Numbered from the stretch's first letter, positions 12,251 through 27,315 are shown. The stretch is 64,000 bases of DNA from Urechis unicinctus (GCA_034190875.2 CM067349.1:2701624-2765623); one strand, 5' to 3'. Numbers and translations are program-made. The notes: generated by a model not told the origin, from the letters alone.

Positions 12251-15200
12251 ACCGGGAAAAAATGGCGTGTCGCAGAAGTATATTTTGCCTTAACGCTTCT
12301 AAACCCGTCGGACACAAAAAAGAAATAAAAACTACCATATGCAATATTGATATATTGCCCAAGTAGACCTATCGAAAATAGATCGTTTTCTACGTGATTG
12401 TTAAGGGACCCTGTGACAAAGCATCGCAGGCAACCTAACAGATGTCGTCGTCACATCTTTTCCTCGGGCATGCGCTTGAGTGGGCGGTCTTAGCAACGCT
12501 GTACACTCTTAGTAAATACTAGTATAAAAACATGTCATCATATATGATAATGACATTGTGCCTACCAAGCAATGTATTAAAAACTTACACCTCTTCACGC
12601 ATCGTACACCGGGTTAAAGATAAACATGCCATTCTTAGCACGGATGCCTTAATCGGTATATGTGTCACACTAGGGTTCAATTTAACTACACATTGGTCGT
12701 ACATAGGCAATAGCATAAATCGACTACTCAAAGCAACACCTGTGCATGAGATTATGCTAATCATATGCTGTCAGGAATATTTTGTACATCCAGCCAATGA
12801 GCAAAACAACCCAGTTCTCAACCTTCTTATCAACGCTCAATACATGAGCGCTCTGCGGACAAGGCATGAGATTAGATGTGTTGCTGCTCCTGGGACTTGA
12901 TACAGATTTTTTTCCATTACGACTCGATAGCACATAGTGAGTCGTTACCAAATTATTGTGTTGGAGCTCGCCAAGTCCCAACGTCATAGATGTTATGCTT
13001 TAGCAAACACAAACTCGTAGTACGTTGATAAAACAACGCACTGCCATATTCATGAATTGCTTGGGCATACGCATACTCGTTACATTATGTCACCTGACCG
13101 ATAATCGGAAGCTTTTAAGCCAACTTTCGATGTGCCGATTGTGTTGAAAGAAAGACTTACAGATATGTCATTCTATTCATGCAGCTTGCCCCTTTGCTAA
13201 GGAAAATCACATTAAACATCCTGACTTGTTAAACACTCAATGGACCTAACCGACTTTTTTCTGGGAAAGGCTTGCGTCAGTATGGTTGAGTCACTGATGC
13301 ATCGCATCGGCATAATGTGCAGTATTATAGCATGGTGATGGCTTTTGCAAAATCTTACAAGTGTTATTGTACTAGATATTAGCCTTAACAACCCCACCCA
13401 TTGATACATATACCATGTTATCCAAACAACACCCAATCAGCGTCATGCGACTTTTTTTAATGCGCGTCGTTCACCAGCAAATCATGCTACACAGTGGTGT
13501 AGCCTACATGTGGTGCACTGTGCTTAAAGTGCAATTTTTTTATTTTTATTTGCTGCAGTTATGGACAGCGACATCTACCGGGGTAATCAAACGGCCTTAT
13601 CCACGTTGGTCAGCAGTGACCTTATCAGATGCTCGTTGTTCAATGGTTGAAGATACACAGCTTCACGATGTACGAACCAGAGCGTGGTTATATGTATTTC
13701 CATGTTTTATATCATAATAAATTGTGTATCTGCTTCGGTATTTATCGTACAGCCGTGACATCATATGTGTTGTGATCCCAACGTCGGGTACATCCTCGTA
13801 TTTGTTTGTGGCCTTACTGATTCACAACTAATGTTTACAATTTGACAATGCTGGTGTTTTAATCCTTGATGTTTTGATACCAATATAATCCGGCATCGTT
13901 AGCAGCCCTCAACTTGTTTGAGCAAGATGCGTTAAACCTGTATAGAGAGAACAGCTGACGTTAGCACAAGAAAGTCCCAGTTGTGGTTTACATTAACTGT
14001 GCGCATTAAAAAGTGAGTTTTATTATTGATTTGGGTGTTAATATATTTGGAAAACGAAACAGGCTTAACAAATCCGTATATGAAATGAGCATGCGCTGCT
14101 CGCCATGATAACGCTAACCCAGAACCGTGCAATCATTGCAATTGACTCAGGATTAGGATTAGGCTTGAGTATTTCTTTCTATAAACTGACAATTCAAAAT
14201 AGGTAGTGATTTGTTTAGGCCGAGCACAGATAGTGGCTCGGCAAATGACTTAAACAACACCATTATTGGATCTGCAATACACCTCAGATTGGCAGTAGTA
14301 GAGGAGCTACATTTTGACTCTACATTACAGGGCCGAGACTGAGCATGGAAACAACGAGTATAAGGATAACTATTAGCAAGTAGCCTGTGGTCAGATGGCA
14401 GCCATTAGTACAATTACGACAACGATGGTAAAACCTTGAATAATTTTGTTCTTGTGGCATTGATTATTGCGATTCGTTAAGCCAGCGATATGGCTTTAAA
14501 TGCATTTTGTAAGGTTGTCGGGTGCTATCAAATTTCGCATGTTGGACGTATCTTGAAGGTATCATTTAAGGCCCTAATGCTAGCACGCGGAACACGTAGG
14601 TCCCAGGAAGACAAGGACATACCTTCGTTACAGCAAGGATGAAACTTAATGACATGACGAGGACGCTGGAGACCAAAAGCATTATGTAAAACGATTCATT
14701 GGCGATAAATGTCATGAAAATGTATACAATTTGTTGAAAAAAAACAATCACAAAGTAAATTCACATTGAGATTCATATGTGTGTGTGTGAGTGTGCTTCC
14801 GGCAAATGCATTCGCTACAAGGTATGTTTTAATCCCAATCTTTTGATATCTCGGGGTTCGTTAATACACATTACTTACGCGATAAGACTAATTGATTGAT
14901 ATCTTAATAAAATCTCTGAGGGCTTTTTCGTTAATCTTTCAACATGGTAGCCGGCACGTAACATTGATTGACATGTGTTTTGCGAATTACATGCTTCAAT
15001 TGACATGACCTTACAAGGCTGTAGGGCTATGATATTCGGCATTTGAAACATGGTACAGATTTATCCCAGCCGTTTTTTGGAAGGCGCGGTCAGAACTTGC
15101 CTAATGGCGGCCCGGTGGAATCCCACGTTAAGCGTCGCACGTCTGTCAACAATTTCGAGTGCCCCTGCACAGGAAGCTCGATTTTGCAAAAGCCCTAAAA

Positions 15201-16080
15201 ATATATGGCTTCCGGTAGGTGCAATATTTGTTTAAACTTGGCTTGATATTAGTAGTCTTTCTATTCATTCTATTCCCGGTTAAGTATAGTTAGGCATACC
15301 TATTGTTATCTGCTAGCTTATGAAACGCACACTATGTATCCTCATCGCATGAATGTGTATGATGGTTCATCCGCCCTCTACCGTTAATTTTAGTTGCCTT
15401 TAGCTCTATAAACCGTGCTGCCAGTATCTCTACAAGTTTCCTTGCTTAATTGTGCCGGACCTATTTTGTCAGGTGCACCATGATAAAATCATTGATATTA
15501 ATCATCCATGGTCCATGCCCTGGGCTGCTCGTCACAGATATGAGAACTCATTGCATACTTATCTTGCTTAAGTGTCAACGGACTCTGATGTAAAGGAAAA
15601 CGGTTTGTTACATATCATATCAATTCCACGCTCGTCAATCTTCGGCGAAGTGGATTATAAAGGAATTTTAACATGTTAGAGAGTTGAACTTAGCTTTACG
15701 CTTGTGACTTAGTTAATACATGTGGGCGGTTCTTCAAACCTTGTTTTACATTATTGCATTATTCTGACGCATATAAAAAACCATCATTATCGGGCGGCGT
15801 TCTCTTTTTAGCTGTATAATGAGACATTATTCATGCCATTATGCTAGGAAATGACGGGTTGGAGCTCATTGCGTTAACATAACTTAATCGCGTATCATTC
15901 ATGATTTGAAACAAAATCACTATCGAGGTGCTTCTTCAAAGTGTGTCCTCCCAAGTAGAAGAATGATTCAATACATTGTTTTCAGTTGGAACGGCCCCTA
16001 TTATTAGGAATCCCATTATAACGTAACCTTAGTGATCTAAGCCAGTAATGATTGCCATAAAAATTAAAGAGAGTCACTCA
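12251..16080. other. Inter-block stretch of X1, no gene seen
   Basis: About 3.8 kb between F1 and G1 with only short scattered open frames and no recognisable domains. Around 15,600-15,790 it resembles 7,590-7,800. Simple GT at 14,778-14,796. Nothing else could be supported. Confidence 0.5.
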
Positions 16081-16084
16081 ACAG

Positions 16085-17440
16085 ACGGACGTCTGCTTTG
16101 TCATTACTTATGACAAACGCAATATTTGACACTACACCTACCGCCTAATACGCTGTTGATCAAATATTTGCTTGACTGCCACTGTTTCACTTGGACGGTT
16201 AAGAAACGTTTGTGTTAGTGTTTAACGGTGCAATATACATTTACCTTACAGCCAATAGCACCCGCTGACCTCGCTGGGTGCTTTTCACGCTTACATCTCA
16301 CGAAAGGAAGGCTATATTATTTACGCTATGCTACCGCCTTATGACTTATATCAATACATAAAGCGAAAATTGGCAGTTACAGTTGTCTATTATTACTCGT
16401 GGTGCGCTTTCTGCACTCACGCGGACGAGGACGATGTGTGATAGACCAAATTGTGGATCAACATTTGCCATGTCGACTCTTAATGATGTAGTATCAACTT
16501 GTCGCCAAATGGATTGTTACCTTGTGTTCTTAAAGCCAGCCGCTCGACACTTGCACTAGAATACACAAGAATATGCACCATGGATTTGGATATGAAAGGT
16601 ATATCATAACGAGGGTTTTGAAGGACACTTATAGACAAGCTGTTAAGCAGTGAGCTCATTACTCCATGCTCATTTGCACGTATCCCAACAACAATAGATG
16701 GCCACGATTATTCAAACGCTAACTTAACTGGTATGCAACATAAAGATTCAAAGCACTATTGAAAAAGAACATATTTACAGGTACTTACTGGATAGCCTGC
16801 AAGTATGTGCCATATATTATGCCGTGGGATAGGTCGACTTTTGTAGACTGATTTAACAGCGAGGTATAACGCGCTGCAGGGACAAAGGTCTTACGGTCAT
16901 TCCTAGGGTATGTCACGTTAGCAACATTTGGCTCAAAGTGCTCCTCGCACCACGAAGGCTGGTATTACACTTAAGCTGTGCAATTAACTTCAGGGTTGGT
17001 GCTGTTTGTTGTGTCTGTCAAGTAATATCGATGTCATCTCGGGGAATTTAATTTACACCCTTGCGTTAGGCCCAAAAGATAAATCCATGGATGCTATTCA
17101 TGCGAGAAATTTCAATTGGGTCGAAACTCCCCAATTGTAAAGAAGCTAGTGATTAAGTTGCTTATAATCAAGGTAGCAATTACATGCAGTTAGCACTAGA
17201 GTAGAAACTACGGCTTGGATGAGGGTGAACAAGGCGATAACCGTCATATATGCGATAATCAATAAACAAGCTTACTAGTGTTACGGGGGTTGGCATATCC
17301 AATTTAAGTTGGATTTATCTCACTTTCAAAAGCTTTGGCTTTCACGATAGTCAAGCGAGCAATATTTTTAGATGGTCGCACTAAATGAAAGTGTTATCGA
17401 GGGGTATGTTAATTGAAAGTCGTCTAATGTGTGTAATGAG
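16085..17440. repeat. Block G1 (holds the empty Polinton site)
   Basis: Continuous copy of block G. Its left part matches 36,425-36,944 and its right part matches 48,076-48,870. At about 16,624-16,640 it reads GGACACTTATAGACAAG straight through, where X2 carries the 11.1-kb element. It is therefore the unoccupied target. A 135-base stretch (16,186-16,320) is identical to 36,471-36,605. Confidence 0.92.
16257..16282. other. Conserved short hairpin
   Basis: AGCACCC and GGGTGCT form a 7-bp perfect stem with a 12-base loop. The same hairpin lies in the identical stretch of G2 (about 36,542-36,567). Its function is unknown. Confidence 0.4.
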
Positions 17441-17449
17441 AACGATCAT

Positions 17450-20400
17450 TATTTACCAAGCGGGTTTATTGTTGTGAGCGAATTTCTTATACTAAACGAT
17501 TATTATGAACAAACAATTAATGACAACGTTTCTTCCACATTGTGAAACCACATTTTGGCTTGTATATTCATTTATTTAGCTGGCAACAAAGACGCAACTG
17601 ACTTCGAGGATGTTGTCTTATTGCACATAACCATACTAAAGGCTTGTTGGTGTTATCTCCATTCAGATTCGCGGTTTGAACGACATATCTAAATACATGA
17701 AGACGTGACACCAGTTGCCGCGTTATGTCACCGTTTGAGCTGCCGTGCTTATTTCAACAAGTTACGACTATAACTGATAAGATAGATATTTGCGCAGAAT
17801 TGCAAGACTAAACATAACCAGCTAAAACACGGGCCTCTAATTGTATTAGGTTTTCGGTTACGTGTGTTTGTGTGAGGGTACAGTTTGGTGTTACCATTTG
17901 TGTTGCCAAATCAATGATAGCTCCACTTCTTAATACCGTGATATATTTTGCAACGATTTGCAAATCCGATGCTTAGTTTATGTACCCCTTAAATCTGGCA
18001 GAACTCACGTTATGCACAATTGAAATTATAGGATCCTGATGCTAAGAGAATACGTGTTTGTCATAGGCACTTAATAATGATGCGTCATAGGTACGTAGTA
18101 ATGATGCGTCAAATGCACGTCATAATGAATTTTAGCCCTCTAGTTCCTACATCACGACGCTTTTGAGACTGCACAAAGGCGTGAATATAGCAAGGGTCAC
18201 GTGACGTATGTTAATGTCAATAGGGGTGGGAACTATGTTTGCCACCAACGAATTCGGATGATTGATACCATATATCTCCATTCGAATTTTTCTGGGGCAA
18301 CTTGTCTATGGTGCAACTGACGTTGGAGTATAAGCACTGAAAAATCGAATTACATTTGCCCAAATCAAAAATATTATGACAATCAATAAGTTTTGCCGTC
18401 TCTACATGTTGGTGTTCCATGAGCAACTGTACATCGTTCTGTTAGAATTGATTTGCATGTAAATGCGGCCAAGTTTGTATACATTGGAGGTGTTCACTCA
18501 GCGAATCATCATACCTGACTTATTTCCAAAACATATATAAAACTGCTAAACATGCAAGTCAAGTGGACGTGGGCGCACTACACAAAGACAAATCAATCAC
18601 TTAAAGGATTATAGCGACATAAGCAATTATTATAATTAAATCCTAGCCTTCGTAGCAGGTTGTGGGAATATGCTTAACACCTTCCTGAACGTTCTAGCAC
18701 CGTTATATTTGAGCCAAAACTGGGTACGAAAGATTCCTCCCGATCGCCAAGAACGGGGTTGATAACCGATACATTTTTCCATTTGCTGTTGATAAAGAAC
18801 TATAGGGTTGTATTGACCAACATGCACAACTACATAATAAAGCTGGGATCGGTTTGTATTTAGCCCAAATGCCAAGCACCTTATTTATTGTCGATACATT
18901 TCACCATATAAAAAACAGTGCAGAGTGCTATAACGGTGCTATAACAAAGTTCAGCATATGCAAAAAGAACACCTGACACGTAATCTGCAGGCGCTTTTTA
19001 CAACATGTTCCTTGTTCTGATAGCGACAGCGTCGGTGATAATCAAAAGATATTGTCGGAATAACTGCCGCCGTCATGTTAATAACCGAGGAATGCACATC
19101 CAGCCTATTTTCGATATGTGGTGAGTTAAATGGTGGGGGCGATTTAAGTGCAGCGCTACGGCAGATTTGGCGAGTCTGACACCCGCCTAAGCCTGCGAAC
19201 CTAATCTCTATAAGCAAGAAGTTAAAGAGGAGGGGTTTTTATGACTCGATAACCTGTGATCCTAGTAAAAAGTGGATACAGTCATCTTGTGCTATGAGAG
19301 CAATTGGCATCAAAACGGGGGTGAGGATCTGTAATCAACTAGAGTGTACTAGTGTGAATGTTCAATTGAGTTAGTTGAGTTAGTTATTTAGACAATAATC
19401 TTGTCCACGATGATGTTTTATGATTTCCCTGTTGTTACTTCTTTGCCGCCTCAATGATCATGATAATACAACTCTATAAGCATCTTAATTAAACCAAAAT
19501 GGCTTTTCCTCAGCCGTCGTCAGAATAGACGGGATGTAACATCAAGTTTATTCTGATTAAGACTGCATCTGACGCATTCGATCCTCACGATCTAATCAGG
19601 GTTTCTTCGCTACGGTAGTGCGATAGACTGGTCAGAAGTAGGTTATCTCTCTGAGCGTTTCTAGTTTGATGCCGAGTATTAGGTGTTGATATAGCCTACT
19701 CTTTGTTCTTTTGTCCGCTATCACCATAGGAACAAAGTCGATTGTTGGACGGCATTATCTTTAACAAAATGTGGATTCTTTATTTAACTAAAGAAGGGCT
19801 TCACTGTTTATGTTTGATTGATAGTCGCAATTAAACATGAACCAGTGCTGTTCCTGTCACTGCGGAATCACATCGCATTTCTGATTCTAGAACCAACAAC
19901 TTGAAGGTCATTTCACGATGTGCCTCTAATTATGGAAAACGGCACCTAACATACATTCGAAGTTCGCCTTGCGCGACATAAAGCAAATAGAGGTGCAATC
20001 GGCTGATATTTGACATTCACCCGTGCTTCATTTTGGGTAAACAGGTAATTACTTTGAATATGAAGAAAACGTCATGAAATGTCACGTTCTTATTACTAAT
20101 CTTGGATGATGCTGTTATCATCCCGCATCATCTGACATGTAGAAAGTCTTGAAGCTTAGTTGATACAAAGGACGGACATTTCATCGTTCATCAACTTAAG
20201 CCACAAACACCGAACACCTGGCATCACTCGAATGCCGAGGCACAGTTATCCATGGCATACAATATTTTGCAAGAAATATTCGTCACGTTTGTTATAAGTA
20301 AATATGTGATTTTAGTACGGGCTATGAGCAAAGTGCAAGCAATCGTATTCCTTGATGAAAATATATGTTTTGTGCAAATGTGCATTCAACGAGGGTAGTG

Positions 20401-21990
20401 ATAAATGCTAATTAAGATAGTCAAAATTGAAATACAGTAGTCCAGAGGCATGCTGATATGCACATAGCCGAGGAACATCGCAGAGATATGAACTGTTGGA
20501 TATCAAAATGTGTAATATATTTTTAAATAATTCATTGTAATTGCTCTGTCCATGGTCGTTGCATCATTACTATCGAGATAGGAGGAGAACAATGAGCAAT
20601 AACCCAGCGGTCAAATATTTTCTTTCGACAGAACAGCACGGAGGTACATGTACACATATGTCTCCTGCTGCTGGCTTATGATAGTATGACAGCACCGATC
20701 ATCATATGCTGCCCATTGATTATTGCGTCAATTGCTTATAAATACAAGCACAGGTGACAACTGCGTGGCTGGCGCAACGTGAGGCCCTATTGATGTTACC
20801 CTATACAGTACAAGGTAATGAGGACCATTTTATATTGTGTCTTGCCCTGACGGATAGTTTTCTGTTAGGCGTTTGCCTGAATCAAATTTGTACACTATGT
20901 GAGCACAGAAATAGGTTATATTTAACACATATTTGACAGTATAACTCCTGCCGCTATTAATGTAAGTTTTGCTGGAGCCTTTTTAAGCTTACTAACGATC
21001 GTAATTTGTAAATTTGTGCACAGTGAGAGGATAAATTGAAGTCAATTCTAGTCACGCCATTGCATTAAATTGATGATATTGTTCTTGCCTTACCGAGTGT
21101 CCATCAAAATAACCCTTGAGATGGTGTGTTTTACGCAAAGGTACCCCTAGTCGTAAATAACTATAGAGACTGGGTCTACTTTGCATTCGATCATTCTGTC
21201 AGGCGCCGAAGTAGAACACCTGCCAATCGGTCACTTTGGAAACCGCGTTTTTCAACAAGGGCCATCCATTTATCACTTTATTTAGTGGTCCTAATGCATT
21301 TTCTAGCACCATGGTATATGTGATATACGGCCTCATCAATATGCTGCCTTCAGTTGGCATTACGGAATGCCGACTACAAATATCACGAAAGGCATGTCTA
21401 ATTGTCGCCCGAGTTTGGTGAGTTCTATTTGTGCCAGTAACGGCGTCTTATAAATGGCTATTCTGATGTTGCATTTATCAGGGCTTATTTGGTGCTGTTA
21501 ACCGGCGGTAAAATTAAGCAAAGTTATTCAAATATTTTCCAAGCACACTTATTCAGCCAACGCAAAACAGATACCGTTATGGTTAATTTAGTCGTGTGGT
21601 ATTGTGAGCGGCCTGCTGCCATGTATAACAGGTGCAGCAGACACGCAATACCATTTGTGTTGCGGAATCGGGGAAATGGAACACAACAGAGCTTACACTA
21701 GCGTGCAGAGCATGGCTAATCAGATCATGGAGTTTGAGGATGAGGTTTGTTCTAGTTTTTTCTAGTTTGTTCTAGTGTGAATATTGGAGATGCCGACATT
21801 ACACTCGAAAATTACAAGCTGTTGATGACACCTCACTTTACTCTAGAGTGAGGACAAGCAGCAGGCGCACACCTTAAAACAAAGCGTACATAATGCGTTA
21901 ACCTACGGAAACGATTGACAATTTAACTAATTGTTCGGCTGGAGGTTTGATCAAACTTTATAAGGCATCTGTACGGCCCAATTTACAATA
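17450..21990. repeat. Block A2
   Basis: Copy of block A in X2, aligned to A3 from about 49,475 to 53,960. Landmarks are the VNTR at 18,050-18,130, the TCACGTGACGT site at 18,197, the minus-strand open frame at 18,951-19,217 that is also open in A3, and the region near 20,690-20,900 shared by all three copies. No recognisable gene. Confidence 0.82.
18050..18130. repeat. 24-bp VNTR in A2
   Basis: About three copies of the same 24-bp unit, next to the TCACGTGACGT site 70 bp downstream. Confidence 0.75.
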
Positions 21991-22429
21991 GGCTAATCTG
22001 TTGTGGTCACCATTTCTTCAGCAAGGTATCAATGTATTAAGCATCATACAATGCCGTGCCGCTAAGCACGGAGTCAAACAAACCACGATTGCGCTTGTTT
22101 GGACTGATAACTAGTAAAATATGGCTTTTCCGCTGGGACCTCATACAGATATATAGAATTTTTTATGGATAGCACAATAGCAATGTATATTGCAATCATA
22201 CCAATGTCACGTTTCTTTAAGCTGCTCATATCGGTCACAGGAAGCATCCCATATGAGACATTAACAACTCTACACAGTAAAATATGTCAAAAAATTATTA
22301 TTGTTAATAGACTAGCTTGACAATTAGCCCGATCGAAGCTACAATTCTAGCCGCTTGTCAAGTAGTTGTGTGGTTAGTGTTTAGTCCTGGTGTGATATAT
22401 CCATACTCTATCGTTGTTTTGAAGTGTAA

Positions 22430-25400
22430 AATCGTCATTCGTGCATAGCAGTTGAAGTTCGACTTTATCTGCTACGCGTCTCTCGCAATTATTTTGATAC
22501 GCATAACCAATCAACTTTGCGTATTTTCGATTATTTCATCATCTTCAGGCGGAAATGCGGTTTGGCCTGAATAAACTAATTCAGGTCAAAACGAAATCGG
22601 CATTTTGTTGTTCCAAGCAATGGGAATTAACCCGAAATATAGCTGGCACAGTAGCGTTACAGTAGAGGATCTACTGTCTGATGGAATGACCACAAGATAA
22701 TCATAATTGTTTTGAGACCAAAGCCGTGTACCCTCGAAGTAAACTTTGTACCTTGAGTACCAGAGGCTGAAAGGGGGAAAAGTGTCTAGTCAAAGCAGTC
22801 AAGTTACTTCCTCTGGTAATTTATTCACGTTGATGTTGAACGCTGTTGTCAACCTAACTTCCGTTGAACACATTTGCTCCCTCTTTCGTAAGAGAGGTCA
22901 TCGCATTTCCAATCAGGGGCATTGTTTGTCTATCATCGTAAATGTCAATATGAGCTAGTACGCGGCAATCTCTTATCAAAATGCCAAAAGCTTAATTCGA
23001 TGAAGTTGCTGACCAAATCGAGCGTCTTGAGATTGGATTTAAACTTTGTAATCAACTGGCGGTGGGTGGTGCATTCCTTAATGCTCTGGTACCGTTTTAC
23101 CGAGGACACTATTCAGGTTGGCGCTGTTCGATTAACAGCATTAAAGGTGAATAGCATAATTGTGCATGTAGTACGCATTTCCACAGTAAGCCAATGAGAG
23201 GGTCCGCATGTTGTGTTACTTGTCCCCTTCAGAGCTAGGCGGGTGGCCGTTTGAGGTAGGGTACCAATGGACTCAATCCAGCAATGAATTGCAACAGACA
23301 GGTCGATACGATATAGTTGCTCCGACAAGAATATCAGTGGTGGTTAATATAATGTCATCATATCTGCTAAGATATTTGGGGACTGACCGTCCTGTAGCTT
23401 CGTATTTTTCTTATCTTGTAGCAGTGATTGCACAGTCCTATAATGATTATACGGGTCATTACCGTTCTTCAATATATCTGCCCTCAGACACGCATTTGCT
23501 GCAGCATAAAGTGAATCAACCCGCCAACCGTATGTAACATTGCTTTGTCACTCAACTTGAAGTTAAGATTCTGTGGGCTTGTTTCTCCTTTCTGCTGCCA
23601 CAATAAAGCAAATATATGTTTGGGCTGATAGTGATTGCTCTGTGCAATAGTGGAGCATACTTATCCAAAACGCACCCGAGCGCGCCATCATACTGTTTGA
23701 CGAGATCGACGCTTCCACCATGCGTTAGCAGGTTAACTTAGGAAACCTGCCGAGGATCGTATTTGAACGACATCTAGACAATGTTTTTAAGCTTTCTCTA
23801 CATTATGTTCTTATGCTATCGTGTGTGAGGGTGCATGGTCCGAAATAGCTGGAAACTGAAACTGTCCCTTGCAATACCACTCCACTGTTCTTCTGTTAAC
23901 GTGGTCAAAAGGTAAATCAATGACTATGGTATATTTGCAAATATGTTGCACAATGTCAAACGACAACAAAGCCTTTTAACCTGGGCTGCCACGGTATAGT
24001 TAGCAACATCAACATGGTTATTAAGATTCAAACAGCAGATTTCTCTGACAGTTAATTCCGGCTGTCTCTGCCTGGGCTAAGATGTCTAAATTGAGATCCA
24101 CAATATTTTATCGTCTTTGTCCGTAACTGACCTGGCGTTCGGCAGGCCTAACATGGTAGTATCGTTCTCCGCTCTCGACTCAGCAACAATCTCTCTTCTC
24201 CTTGTGCAAGGGCGTATTGCACTTAAAAGTTTCCAAGTGGTGATGTATACATCCTTTGGAAGTTGAGACCATATCATGAATGATGTCAAGGTAAGTTGCG
24301 TCAGATGGCTGATCGAACCTCTCACGGCAGTATTGAATGATTGCGGAAGTATACGGCCTGTTCGTTACACAGGGTTTATGGGTTTGGCGAATATCCCAGT
24401 GGACGTTGAAACTCGTATGAAAACAGCATCTGTTGGAAGGAATGCCGCAACACATTGACGCAGAGCGTCATTTAAGAAACTCACATGTAAACTCTGCGCC
24501 ACTGAAGGACTTGTCATTCTCGCAGGTTAGTTAACAACAGGCAGTGCAGATTTTGTCGTTGGTAAATTATCTAATTTGAGTTGTCCCATAGAGAAAACCA
24601 CTAGGTTTATTGAGCCAAGCTATGATATCAATATTTACTTTCCTCTGCAATATACATAAGCAATTGAGGCAATGGTATTAGAAAGCGTAGGTCGCTGAAC
24701 AATAAGCCATTCTTGGGCAATCAACACTGGTGTGATGGATGCTGTTGTCGGTTGCTGCGGAAGTCATGTTAACATTGAAGAGATTTCTGTGTTTTTTTAC
24801 CTGGTAATCAAACCTGTTGATGGGACATATGGAGTAGAGAGTGAATGAGGAGAGCAGCGCATCTGACTCTACTGACTGTGTTCAGTGGATGCGGTTATCA
24901 AACCAGAAATTTTCATTTGCAATATATTTCAATGTGTCAACATGGTGCGGCATAAACAATGCTGATATGGAAAATTTAGAATCACTGATGCATCAGTAAT
25001 TTCTTAAGTATTGAGCTTTTCCATTAACCTGGGGTACAATGTTATGTCTTTGCTAATGCAAATTACGTGGACGAATAAGTGACCAATCAACCGTCAAGTA
25101 TTTGCTTCTAATACGCATACAGAGGCAGGCCATTAGGTCAGTATTTCTTTGTGCTGAAATGAACATAAATCCCTAACGTGATAATGTGAGGTAGTATAGA
25201 ACGTCAAGCAGCCAGCAAATTTAGTGCAAAAAAAAAAGCAGCAAGGAGGGTGCTGTTTTAGGGTTATGAAATAATTCCTTTTTGCACATGTGTGTTCGAC
25301 ACCGATGGAGGCGAGGGAATTACATAATAATCCAAAATATTGGTGGCCCATGCAACATAAAACAGAGGCTGTGTCGCTGAGGGCGTTGACGAATCATTAG

Positions 25401-26091
25401 TCAGAGGAATGCTGAGGTATGAAGTGACCTAAGAGATCATCTACAAATGTCGACGTGTGACGCGGATCCCGTCGTTAGCGTTGATGAGTGATTTTCGTTC
25501 TCCTGCCTAGTTAAGAAAAAGATCGTTTAAGGCGGTTAATGAATTATGTCTTAGTTTTTTCGAAACTGTATCTGACACGGCAACACAAACATTGGTTCCA
25601 TCAATTTTTCAAGAGACAAACGTTGGTTCGCTCTGTTATGTGCTTATCTGCACCTGCAGCGATCAGGATATTCAATAACTTTTAAGTATGGTAGAGTTTG
25701 ATGTTCCGAATGGGAGACTGGCAATGCCTGTATAACTTTTGAGAACATTTGATAAAAGTAAATTACCAGGCAAGAGCACGTAGTATAATGATGTATGTGA
25801 TGCATTCTCAGTATTTGTTTTCACTTTTCACACGGGTAATTGATCGCGGTTAGACCAATTGCTTGTGTTATTTGGCTGTTATTTTGGGTGCATTGGTACA
25901 GATCCAGTAAGAATAGTCATTATCGAATGATTTATGTATGCGAATAATTTATTCTAAAACTCAGTCGAATTAACAAACATTATAGCGACTGGTTTGTAGG
26001 TCCAAGCGCTTGCTCTGGTCCCAACATAACTAAGACTGTTAAAGGGCACAATTAAAACCGGTATTTCAATTGAATGTCTCAATGTCTCATA

Positions 26092-26095
<4 letters not shown>
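22430..26095. repeat. Block H1
   Basis: Matches H2 at 57,740-61,090 from AGCAGTTGAAGTTCGACT to AATGTCTCATAT. The stretch 22,801-22,903 is identical to 58,112-58,214 (103 bases). It is followed directly by a (TA)n array, as is H2. Short open frames such as 22,922-23,197 continue in H2 only in part. No recognisable domain. Confidence 0.88.
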
Positions 26096-26408
<313 letters not shown>

Positions 26409-26484
26409 GTAAATTGATTATATTTTATTTGTATTCATTTTCAGGCAGCGAATCGCAATCCGTATGACTTGCTCATGATTAAAT

Positions 26485-27315
26485 GTAACAAGCGCTACAC
26501 CCGATGTTAATTCTAATGCAATATCAAAGGCTTTCATAAACGGTGGTCGCTACATTGCAATCAGACTGAGGGCAGATGTGATTAAGCCGTTTTAAACGTC
26601 TCATTTATTTTGATCTTTGTGTTACGTTTAACCAACTCCTTGACAAAAACTGCAAAATAACGCAAGCGATTGCATTTTCGCAGGATCACGTTTTTGTCCG
26701 TGCGGAATCTGAAACAATTCCAGAGATTGCTTTTAAGTGCATGGCGCTCACAAATGGATGCTTTCACCGCTTACTGTGTATATCTAGACAATAGGCACGA
26801 CACCCCGTCGTATTATGTTATGGGGTATCCAGGTGTGTTTATGCTGGTGACTTCAAATGTGCACTCCTTACAGCGGACGGTCTTTTGTTGCAGTGTACTT
26901 GCTGCATGCTATAAAGATTGCTGTTTTGATTGGTGCCACCAACTAAGAGGCACTTTATTTCCTTCGCTTGCAAATCGCGTCATAATCATTTCTTATATAA
27001 ACAATAACGCACAATTAATCATTCGAATGCCTCTTAAGACAAACTACACGCAGCTGCTAGAACAATGGGTTTTATGTAGCTCTGGCACAGCCCATCGAAT
27101 GCTGAAGGTGGACCAGGATATCGCCAACGATGCTCAGAGGCACCAACAGACAAATTGTTATACTACCCGTAGCAAATGCAATGCATGTTTGTTGCAAATT
27201 AATGGAGCTCCGCCCAATTGGAATCAATGCAAAAGTAACTACATCCCTGAATGACAATGAATCGCTGATATAAAGTTGCAGTCAATGTGTTATAAATATT
27301 TCGTGTTTCCCTTGC
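26485..27315. repeat. Block C2
   Basis: Matches C1. It holds the longest open frame outside the mobile elements (26,670-27,254 plus, 194 codons, Cys-rich). No signal peptide, transmembrane pattern or known motif stands out, and C1 does not keep the frame. It is treated as a chance or dead frame. Confidence 0.82.

Noticed and set aside
18951..19217. 88-codon minus-strand frame open in both A2 and A3
   Set aside because: About a fifth of residues differ in closely related copies with no preference for silent changes visible by eye; absent from A1. Probably chance.
26670..27254. 194-codon plus-strand frame in block C2
   Set aside because: No recognisable domain, and small indels break the frame in C1, so conservation does not support a gene.
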